Part shown: piece after piece, positions 1 to 5,130 of the stretch | How the letters are laid out: every line of letters begins with the position of its first letter | Position numbering within the stretch: the first letter of the stretch is position 1 | DNA from: Aeriscardovia sp. | GTDB taxonomy: Bacteria > Actinomycetota > Actinomycetes > Actinomycetales > Bifidobacteriaceae | DNA length: 5,130 nucleotides | NCBI GenBank assembly: GCA_017538865.1 | Contig: JAFYIA010000019.1 | Span: forward strand, 1-5,130 | Direction: 5' to 3' | The notes under the pieces: generated by a model | What the model saw: only the letters and a program-made list of their open reading frames with translations | What the model was told of the DNA's origin: nothing | Databases searched by the model: none | Program-made: the position numbers and the translations under genes

Positions 1-657
1 CTCCAAATCCCCCTTTTCGCCGTTCACTTCCATCCTCACCGCCTGGAAGACCCTCTTTTTGGTCCCCAGCCTCTCTTTGAAGGGCGTGTGGGCGTCGAGG
101 ATTTCCGCCAGCCTCCCGGTAGTCGAAATTTCCCCCTTCTCCCTCTCTTCGGCTATCGCCCTGGCCAAAGACTTCGCCCTGGGCTCCTGGCAGGACCTGA
201 ACGCCTTTTCAAGGTCCTTCTGGCTCCACGTGTTTACGACTTCCTTTGCCGTGAGGGGGGAGGAGGAATCCATGCGCATGTCGAGGTCTCCTGAGGACAT
301 GTAGCTAAAGCCCCTCTCGGGCTTGTCTATCTGGAGGCTGGAAAGGCCGAGGTCGGCGAAGATGAAGTCGGGAGCCTGGGGGAAGGAGGAGAGGATGGAG
401 GAGAGGTTTGCAAAAGAATCGTGCACGAAGGCGATCCTGCCCGTCCCCTCCAGCCTCCTTCGGGAAATTTCCAGGGCCTCTTCATCCTTGTCTATCCCCA
501 CCAGGAAAAGCGAGGGGAACTTTTTTAGGAAGGCTTCGCTGTGCCCCCCCAGCCCCAGGGTGCAGTCCACGGCAAAGCGGGGGGTGTCCAAATTGCGATC
601 TAAAATTTCTAGGCATTTGTCCAGCATCACGGGCTGATGCGTGAAATCTCGTTCCAT
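1..657 (-). CDS. rsmH: RsmH (MraW), 16S rRNA (cytosine-1402-N4)-methyltransferase, 3' end outside window
   Basis: This enzyme uses S-adenosylmethionine to methylate N4 of C1402 in the ribosomal P site of 16S rRNA, and acts in the cytoplasm. I translated the minus strand from the ATG at 657-655 and found 219 uninterrupted codons to the window edge. The family is usually about 310 residues, so roughly the last 90 are missing. Visible motifs are THQPVML (residues 6-12), the SAM-binding loop TLGLGGHSE (33-41), VGIDKD (53-58, ribose-binding acidic residue), ADLGLSSLQID (101-111), ERGFSYM (114-120), LDMRMD (125-130), and FQAVRMEVN close to the left edge. The start is supported by GAAGG six bases upstream and by the usual short N-terminus before HxPVML. 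The gene normally follows mraZ and opens the division and cell-wall (dcw) cluster, but here it is first in its transcript and faces away from helD. Identification is secure. Confidence 0.97.
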   Translation of the reverse strand, partial: MERDFTHQPVMLDKCLEILDRNLDTPRFAVDCTLGLGGHSEAFLKKFPSLFLVGIDKDEEALEISRRRLEGTGRIAFVHDSFANLSSILSSFPQAPDFIFADLGLSSLQIDKPERGFSYMSSGDLDMRMDSSSPLTAKEVVNTWSQKDLEKAFRSCQEPRAKSLARAIAEEREKGEISTTGRLAEILDAHTPFKERLGTKKRVFQAVRMEVNGEKGDLE

Positions 658-663
658 AATTTA

Positions 664-668
664 CCTTC
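664..668 (-). promoter_or_regulatory. Ribosome binding site of rsmH
   Basis: GAAGG on the minus strand lies six bases before the ATG at 657-655. This is good Shine-Dalgarno spacing and fixes the rsmH start, in agreement with the N-terminal homology. Confidence 0.7.
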
Positions 669-676
669 AGAATCCG

Positions 677-705
677 GTTATACAAGAGGCATTCTAATAA
701 GTCAT
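677..705 (-). promoter_or_regulatory. Predicted sigma-70-type promoter for rsmH
   Basis: On the minus strand, ATGACT (705-700, 4/6 match to the -35 consensus) and TATAAC (682-677, 5/6 match to the -10 consensus) are separated by exactly 17 bases. Transcription would start near position 670, leaving a leader of about 13 bases that contains the ribosome binding site. The -35 box includes the first two bases of the helD start codon on the opposite strand, so the two genes share this DNA. This is a consensus match only and no experiment supports it. Confidence 0.5.
693..698 (+). promoter_or_regulatory. Possible -10 element for a leaderless helD transcript
   Basis: TCTAAT matches the -10 consensus at five of six positions but lacks the highly conserved A at position 2. 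It ends five bases before the helD ATG at 704, so a transcript from it would begin at or next to the start codon and be leaderless, as is common in actinobacteria. No convincing -35 box sits 16-18 bases upstream. The only purine-rich candidate ribosome site, AAGAGG at 684-689, is 14 bases from the ATG, which is too far for a good Shine-Dalgarno. The call is tentative. Confidence 0.3.
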
Positions 706-2941
706 GACTAACAGCGAAGCGGGAATCTCGGATCCGTATGAGTCGGAACAGAAAAGGGTAGACCTGATTTATGGCCGTTTCGACGAACTGAAGAACCTCA
801 TAAAGGGGAGGCTGAGCGCCACGAGGGGGCAAAAGGATCTGAACCTTACCTCGATGACGGAGAGGGATTCTTTTGCGACCATGTACGAAGACAGGCTCTC
901 CCTGCTTCGGGCCGGTGAGTACAGGCTGGTTTTCGGAAAGCTCCACATGAGGGACGGATCCGATCGCTACGTAGGGCGCATGGGCCTTTTGGAAGGGCAG
1001 AACCCCATCCTCCTCGACTGGAGGGCCAAGGCTGCCAGCCCCTTCTACGAAGCGACGTTCTTCGACGACATGGGGGTTGTCCTCAGGCGCCACATCACCA
1101 CTGAAAACAGGAAGGTGGTAAAGCTCGAAGACGAGCTTTTGGATCTCATCCCGGAAGAATCGGAAAGGGCGCTCAGAGAAGGGCTGCTCAGCGGGGAAGG
1201 CGCCCTAATGGCCTCCCTGGAGGAGGCGCGCACCGGGAAGATGGGGGACATCGTTTCCACCATCCAGCGGGAGCAAAACCGCATAATCCGCATGCCGCTC
1301 GATTCTGCAGTAGTGGTGCAGGGAGGGCCCGGAACCGGCAAAAGCGCAGTCGCCCTGCACAGGGCCGCGTATCTCCTTTACACCTACAGAAAAGAGCTTG
1401 AAGACAGCGGGGTGCTCATCATCGGGCCCTCCCAGGCCTTCGTGCACTACATAGACGACGTCCTCCCCTGCCTCGGGGAGACCGACATCCTCATCCGCAC
1501 CATGGCGGAAATGCTGCCGGGGGTCAAAGTGAACTGCAAGGACTCCCCCTTGGCCGCCAGGGTCAAGGGGGACCTTCGCATGATGCAGGTCCTCAAAGCC
1601 GCCGTCAAGCGGTGCATAAGGGTGCCCAAGGAGCTTCCGGAAATCTCCGTAGGCGGCGTGAAGCTGGAGCTAAAGCCTGAAGAGATAGCCCAGGGGCAGG
1701 CTTTCGCCCGCTTTGCCGGACCCTACGAAGTGGCGAGGCGCGCCTTCGTGGACTACATGTGCTCCCTCCTCTTTTCCAAGTACGAGGATGCCGCCGGAGC
1801 CTCGATCCCCGAAGAGGACGGCGACTTTGTGAAAAGCCAGATACGCGAGAACGCCCAGGTGCGCTTCGCCCTGAACCTCTCTTGGCTCCCCCTCTCGGCC
1901 CGATGGCTTTTGGACGACCTCTTTTCCAAACCCGCCAAGCTCAAGTCCCTGGCCCCATGGATGACGGACGAAGAGGCAAAGAGCCTCATGAGGGAAAAGG
2001 GCCAGGTGAGCGAGGGGGACATACCCCTGCTCGATGCGGCCATGGACCTTTTGGGAGAAGACGAGGTGAAGAAGAAAGGGAAGTCCCCGAAGGCCGATGA
2101 GGAATTTGCAAAGTCGACTATGGCCATGTTCGGGGTCGCCCCGGGGCTGGTGTCGGCCTCCGACCTCCTCTCCTCCCTCGCCCCCTCCGAACAAAAGTCC
2201 GTAGTGGATCAGGCCGCAGGCGACCGCAAATGGCAATTTGGCCACATCATAGTCGACGAGGCCCAGGAGCTCACCCCGATGCAGTGGAAGATGCTGAAGA
2301 AGAGGTCGATTTCCAAGTCCTTCACCATCGTGGGCGACGTGGCCCAGACCAGCTCCCTGGGGGGGACGCGCAGCTGGAAGAAGAGGCTCTCCCCGGTCTT
2401 CGGAAAAGACTGGACGCTCTGCCCGCTGGAAATCGACTACAGAAATCCCAGGGAAGTGGTGGAAGAAGCTTCGAAATTCGCCAAGAGGGAAGGCTTGAAC
2501 TCCGAAGACGTCAAGGCCGTAAGAAGCGTGGAAGGCTCCTTCGAAAAAGTGGAGAGCGACAAGCCTGAAAAGGAGGCGGTCGAGAAACTCGTAGAGTGCG
2601 TCAAAAAGTTCGTGCGCTCTTCCAGGGGGACCGCAGCCCTCATAACCGAAAAAAAGAACGCGGACAAGATGGCCGGCCTGGTGCGCGCGGCGCTTGAAAA
2701 AGAGTTCGGCCAGGCCGAAGCCGACAGGCTCACCCAGGGCGGCTGGAAGAGCCAGGTCGCCGTGAGGGGGATAGAGGACATCAAAGGGATAGAGTATGAC
2801 GCCGTGGTACTGATGGATCCCCCCGAGCCCCAGGGGTCGGGCGAAGAGCGCAAGATCGCGGCAAGCAAGCTCTACATAGCTATGACCCGCCCCACCCAAA
2901 AGCTCGTGATCGTAAAGAGGAAAGACCCGGCCTTTATCTAG
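704..2941 (+). CDS. helD: HelD-like RNA polymerase-associated superfamily 1 helicase/ATPase (class II, actinobacterial type)
   Basis: HelD proteins are UvrD-like ATPases that bind RNA polymerase, push arms into its channels, and release stalled or nucleic-acid-bound enzyme for recycling. Some actinobacterial members (HelR) also displace rifamycins. The 745-residue product has the expected order. A charged N-terminal segment likely to be coiled-coil (about 12-75) comes first, then the HelD-type signature LLDWRAKAASPFYEAT (103-118) with RRH (128-130), and EQNRIIR (190-196). Walker A is GGPGTGKS (207-214), followed by ALHRAAYLLYTYR. A long insertion (about 250-510) precedes motif II IIVDEAQEL (515-523), motif III TIVGDVAQT (541-549), motif IV DYRNP (578-582), motif V IKGIEYDAVVL (693-703) and motif VI LYIAMTRPTQKL (723-734, Arg729 as the likely arginine finger). 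The ATG at 704 is the earliest possible start because TAA lies two codons upstream. All nucleotide-handling motifs are intact. An ordinary UvrD/Rep DNA helicase is unlikely given the DWRA region and the long insertion. Confidence 0.93.
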   Translation: MTNSEAGISDPYESEQKRVDLIYGRFDELKNLIKGRLSATRGQKDLNLTSMTERDSFATMYEDRLSLLRAGEYRLVFGKLHMRDGSDRYVGRMGLLEGQNPILLDWRAKAASPFYEATFFDDMGVVLRRHITTENRKVVKLEDELLDLIPEESERALREGLLSGEGALMASLEEARTGKMGDIVSTIQREQNRIIRMPLDSAVVVQGGPGTGKSAVALHRAAYLLYTYRKELEDSGVLIIGPSQAFVHYIDDVLPCLGETDILIRTMAEMLPGVKVNCKDSPLAARVKGDLRMMQVLKAAVKRCIRVPKELPEISVGGVKLELKPEEIAQGQAFARFAGPYEVARRAFVDYMCSLLFSKYEDAAGASIPEEDGDFVKSQIRENAQVRFALNLSWLPLSARWLLDDLFSKPAKLKSLAPWMTDEEAKSLMREKGQVSEGDIPLLDAAMDLLGEDEVKKKGKSPKADEEFAKSTMAMFGVAPGLVSASDLLSSLAPSEQKSVVDQAAGDRKWQFGHIIVDEAQELTPMQWKMLKKRSISKSFTIVGDVAQTSSLGGTRSWKKRLSPVFGKDWTLCPLEIDYRNPREVVEEASKFAKREGLNSEDVKAVRSVEGSFEKVESDKPEKEAVEKLVECVKKFVRSSRGTAALITEKKNADKMAGLVRAALEKEFGQAEADRLTQGGWKSQVAVRGIEDIKGIEYDAVVLMDPPEPQGSGEERKIAASKLYIAMTRPTQKLVIVKRKDPAFI

Positions 2942-3377
2942 CTTCCAGATCCCTGGCCGCCCTGGCAAAGTCCTCAGGGGTGGAGAAGTTCTCGTATACG
3001 CTGGCAAACCTGAGATAGGCCACCGCGTCCAGCCTTTTGAGCGGCCCCAAAACTTCCAGGCCGATTTCGCGGCTGGACACCTGCGCCGCGCCGCGGGAGC
3101 GGATGCTCTCCTCCACTTCCTGCGCCAAAGCTTCAATGGAGGCGTACCCTATCGGCCTGCCTTTGCAGGCTTTGAAGACGCCCGTAGTTATCTTCCCCCT
3201 GTTGAAAGGCTCGAAGGAGCCGTCTTTTTTGCACACCAGGAGCTGGGTCGATTCTACCGTGGTGAACCTTCTGTTGCACTTCGGGCACGTCCTCCTGCGC
3301 CGGACCGAACTCCCGTTGTCGCTTTCGCGGGTGTCTGTGACCTTGGTGTCGGGGTACTTGCAAAACGGGCAGAGCAT
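2934..3377 (-). CDS. nrdR: NrdR, zinc-ribbon/ATP-cone repressor of ribonucleotide reductase genes
   Basis: NrdR senses ATP and dATP through an ATP-cone and represses ribonucleotide reductase (nrd) operons by binding paired NrdR boxes. The 147-residue product is of normal family length. It has a four-cysteine zinc ribbon (CPFC at 3-6, CPKC at 31-34, with the basic run RRRR between them) followed by an ATP-cone (about 46-136). The cone includes EPFNRGKI (56-63) and the family-typical VAYLRFASVY (119-128). Two adjacent starts exist: GTG at 3380-3378 and ATG at 3377-3375. I chose ATG because NrdR proteins begin M-x-CPFC and because the G-rich site upstream is better spaced for it. The start overlaps the fni stop codon (GTGATG), so translation is probably coupled to fni. 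The stop TAA overlaps the 3' end of the convergent helD by 8 bp. I saw no clear NrdR box in this window, so its targets lie elsewhere. Confidence 0.97.
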   Translation of the reverse strand: MLCPFCKYPDTKVTDTRESDNGSSVRRRRTCPKCNRRFTTVESTQLLVCKKDGSFEPFNRGKITTGVFKACKGRPIGYASIEALAQEVEESIRSRGAAQVSSREIGLEVLGPLKRLDAVAYLRFASVYENFSTPEDFARAARDLEAR

Positions 3378-4468
3378 CACACTTCCCCCGGGCTCACCAG
3401 CCTGGCCATCTGCTTTGCGTAGGATTCAAGCTCCGCGTCGCAGATCCAGGGGATCTTTCGGCACTCCTCCGGAGAGGAGGCGCCGTAGAGGGCTATGAGC
3501 CCGGAAAGCTGCTCTTTCCACTCGCAAATCTCCTCTTCCAGCGCCTCTTCCCCCCCTCCCAGGAGGGTGGAGAGGAACTTTCCCGACACCCCCACCCATC
3601 TGGCCCCCAGGGCCAGGGACTTTAGAACGTCCAAAGGGTTGCGGATTCCGCCCGAGGAAATCACTTCCGGCATTTTTGCCCCGGCCCCCTCTTCGGGCAA
3701 GGCCAAAAGCTGCTGGGCGAAGCGGGCGTTTAAGAGCGACTGGACGGTGGAAAAGCCGCATTCGGCCAGGTAGGAAAAGTCTCCCTTCTCCCGCCGGCAG
3801 TTCTCTATCGTGCAGAAGTTCGTGCCCCCCTTCCCGGACACGTCCACGGCATCCACCCCCATCTCGGCCAGGGCCTTGATCGAGGCCACGTCGAACCCGA
3901 ACCCGACCTCCTTTACGATTACGGGAATCTCGGCGGCGTCCCGGAGGCGCGCTATCTTTTCCTTCCACTTCCACTCCCGGCTGCCCTCCGGCATGACGAG
4001 CTCCTGCACGGCGTTTACGTGGATCTGGAGGGCTATGGGATCGAGCGCCTTTACGAGGGTTTTCACGGTCTTGGGGGAGGTGTCGGCGTTGACGTTGACG
4101 AGCACAGGCTGGTTCGTGAGATCCCTCGCCTCTTCAAACCCCTTCAAGGCGGAAGGATCCTGCTCTACGAAGCTCGCGGAGCCGAAAGCCATGGGGATCC
4201 CGTTTTTCCCGCTGGCCCTGCAAAGATCCCTGTTTATGCAGTCCCCCTCCTCGACCCCGCCCGTCATGGCGTTTATAAAGAAGGGGGCCTTGACGCGGAA
4301 CCCGAAAAAGCCGCACTCCGCGTTTGAAAGGTCCGCCTTAGACTCGGGAAGCGCGGGGCGCACCAAAAAAATCTTGTCGAAATCGTTGCGCTCCGGCCTT
4401 TTGCTGTGCCGGGCCAAAACTATGTGGTCTTTTTTCCTAGCCGCGGCCGATTGGGCTTCTTCGTTCAT
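3377..4468 (-). CDS. fni: Type 2 isopentenyl-diphosphate delta-isomerase (FMN-dependent)
   Basis: This cytoplasmic flavoenzyme interconverts isopentenyl and dimethylallyl diphosphate. It needs reduced FMN, Mg2+ and NAD(P)H, and is unrelated to type 1 Idi. The 363-residue product is of normal family length and complete. Motifs in order are the substrate-binding RKKDHI (11-16), INAMTGG (65-71), MAFGSAS (93-99), VNVNAD (124-129), QIHVNAVQELVMPEG (148-162, where Glu156 matches the Mg2+-binding residue and His150, Asn152 and Gln155 are conserved), VIVKEVGFG (183-191, conserved Lys186), the phosphate/FMN-binding VSGKGGTN (210-217), SGGIRNPLD (272-280) and LGARWVGVSG (287-296). The ATG overlaps the upstream pmk stop as ATGA, with a weak GAAGAGAG ribosome site four bases upstream (4473-4480). 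A pmk-then-fni order is also known from the Streptomyces CL190 mevalonate cluster, which supports a mevalonate role. Confidence 0.97.
   Translation of the reverse strand: MNEEAQSAAARKKDHIVLARHSKRPERNDFDKIFLVRPALPESKADLSNAECGFFGFRVKAPFFINAMTGGVEEGDCINRDLCRASGKNGIPMAFGSASFVEQDPSALKGFEEARDLTNQPVLVNVNADTSPKTVKTLVKALDPIALQIHVNAVQELVMPEGSREWKWKEKIARLRDAAEIPVIVKEVGFGFDVASIKALAEMGVDAVDVSGKGGTNFCTIENCRREKGDFSYLAECGFSTVQSLLNARFAQQLLALPEEGAGAKMPEVISSGGIRNPLDVLKSLALGARWVGVSGKFLSTLLGGGEEALEEEICEWKEQLSGLIALYGASSPEECRKIPWICDAELESYAKQMARLVSPGEV
3382..3389 (-). promoter_or_regulatory. Ribosome binding site of nrdR inside the end of fni
   Basis: GGGGGAAG on the minus strand lies within the last codons of fni. 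It is four bases from the ATG at 3377 but only one base from the alternative GTG at 3380, so the spacing favours the ATG start. Confidence 0.5.
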
Positions 4469-5130
4469 TTTTCTCTCTTCAGATCCAAAACGTCGTCAAA
4501 CACGGCAAATCCGGCGCCCTTCCACGCCAGGGAGAGCTCCCGGCATTTTCCCTCCCCTCCGAGGGCTATGGCGCAGTCCCCGCCTCCGGCCCCCGAGGTC
4601 TTGGCCGCGACCCCGAGCGCTCCGGCGATCCTGAGGGCGCGCCTGACGGCCCTGCCTTCCAGGGGCACGCCTTCCGGCTTGGCAAATGATTCAAGATTAT
4701 ACCTGGAAAGCCGGATCACCCTTTCCACAAGATCCGCCTTCCCTTTCGCTGCCCCTTCGCGGGCTAAAAGGCAAAGCTCGTCCGACCTGGCCGCAAACCT
4801 CCCCCGGGGCCTGACGCCCCGGATCAGGGAGGCCGTGGAGGCGGGCCGGCCCGTCCAGAGGGCGACGGAAGAAAGGCGGGGGAAGGAAAGCTTTTCCGCA
4901 AAAAGCCCGGGCCAGCCCTTAAACACCGTTTCAAACGAGAGCCGGCGCGAGAGCCAGGCCGGATCGAAGGACGAGTAGAAGACGGGACCTAAAAGGCTCG
5001 CCGCCACGTCCCCTCCCGATCCCGAACCCTGCCAGGAAAAGTGGGCCAGGAGGGCGAGCTTTAGCATCTCTTCTTCGGAAAGCCGGACATCGTACAGGGA
5101 CGTCACGGCCCTGGCCAGGGCGCAGCACAG
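4465..5130 (-). CDS. Phosphomevalonate kinase (GHMP family), N-terminal part outside window
   Basis: PMK phosphorylates phosphomevalonate to mevalonate diphosphate with ATP. The frame is open to the right edge of the window, giving 221 residues of an expected 340-370, so the true start is not visible. The GTG at 5106 is only an internal codon. Visible features are the GHMP-type glycine-rich segment GSGSGGDVAAS (5028-4996), followed by VFYSSFD, which resembles the (A/I)AYTSFD segment of PMKs. WTGRPAST then resembles the WTGxPAST segment of PMKs, and the C-terminal motif is SGAGGGDCAIAL (4596-4561). The GGGDC form is typical of PMK, whereas mevalonate kinases usually have TGAGGGGC. Diphosphomevalonate decarboxylase and mevalonate kinase are the main alternatives and fit less well. 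The TGA overlaps the fni ATG by four bases, which places the gene in the same mevalonate operon. The gene symbol in use varies (mvaK2, pmk), so I leave it blank. Confidence 0.9.
   Translation of the reverse strand: MCCALARAVTSLYDVRLSEEEMLKLALLAHFSWQGSGSGGDVAASLLGPVFYSSFDPAWLSRRLSFETVFKGWPGLFAEKLSFPRLSSVALWTGRPASTASLIRGVRPRGRFAARSDELCLLAREGAAKGKADLVERVIRLSRYNLESFAKPEGVPLEGRAVRRALRIAGALGVAAKTSGAGGGDCAIALGGEGKCRELSLAWKGAGFAVFDDVLDLKREK

Noticed and set aside
658..703. NrdR boxes or a rifamycin-associated palindrome in the intergenic region
   Set aside because: I saw no pair of AT-rich NrdR-type palindromes and no long GC-rich inverted repeat in these 46 bases.
482..1093. A 203-codon minus-strand frame spanning the rsmH-helD gap
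   Set aside because: It runs out of frame through the rsmH N-terminus and antisense to helD, both of which have family motifs. Its translation has no recognisable motif.
1670..3136. A 488-codon open frame on the minus strand opposite helD and overlapping nrdR in another frame
   Set aside because: It is antisense to the conserved helD motifs II-VI and overlaps the nrdR ATP-cone out of frame. Its translation is rich in Gly, Arg, Pro and His with no recognisable domain, as expected of a shadow frame in GC-rich DNA.
3810..4634. A 274-codon plus-strand frame opposite fni and pmk
   Set aside because: It is antisense to genes with complete catalytic motifs, and its composition is rich in Ser, Arg and Pro as in other shadow frames here.
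4806..4820. GGGGC-CTGAC-GCCCC inverted repeat as a possible terminator or operator
   Set aside because: It is a 5-bp stem inside the pmk coding region (coding for a Gly-Val-Arg-Pro-Arg-Gly stretch), with no T-run after it. Chance is enough in GC-rich coding DNA.
4465..5106. A complete small kinase starting at GTG 5106
   Set aside because: The frame stays open to the window edge and the glycine-rich segment lies only about 26 residues from that GTG, so the N-terminal domain of a GHMP kinase would be missing. The gene is cut by the window, not short.

Overview
The window is about 60% GC by eye, densely coded, and holds five genes with only one real intergenic gap (about 46 bp). Four genes lie on the minus strand and one on the plus strand. 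I see no mobile elements, CRISPR arrays, tRNA or rRNA genes. The best reading of the source is an actinobacterium. The helicase is of the actinobacterial (class II) HelD type, and the RsmH motifs (LGLGGHSE, LGLSSLQID, ERGFSYM, LDMRMD) look like actinobacterial versions. Two genes belong to the mevalonate route to isoprenoids, which only some actinobacteria use. Arginine AGG and isoleucine ATA codons are frequent, unlike typical very-high-GC streptomycetes. I cannot name a genus.

Layout: (1) positions 1-657, minus strand: most of rsmH, the 16S rRNA C1402 N4-methyltransferase, running off the left edge. (2) 658-703: a short divergent intergenic region with a good promoter and ribosome binding site for rsmH and only weak signals for the gene on the other side. 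(3) 704-2941, plus strand: a complete HelD-like RNA-polymerase-associated superfamily 1 ATPase. (4) 2934-3377, minus strand: nrdR, whose 3' end overlaps the helicase 3' end by 8 bp. (5) 3377-4468, minus strand: fni, type 2 IPP isomerase. (6) 4465-5130, minus strand: the C-terminal part of a GHMP kinase best called phosphomevalonate kinase, running off the right edge.

How the genes fit together: pmk, fni and nrdR form one minus-strand operon with stop/start overlaps at both junctions (ATGA, then GTGATG), so their translation is probably coupled. PMK makes mevalonate diphosphate. A decarboxylase outside the window would convert this to IPP, and Fni interconverts IPP and DMAPP. NrdR, the ATP/dATP-sensing repressor of ribonucleotide reductase genes, is not part of that pathway, and its place at the end of the operon is the most unusual arrangement here. 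HelD and RsmH act on the transcription and translation machinery and are transcribed divergently from a compact shared region.

I found no clearly new system. The points most worth a second look are the pmk-fni-nrdR operon, the rsmH promoter overlapping the helD start codon with helD possibly leaderless, and the absence of mraZ in front of rsmH.
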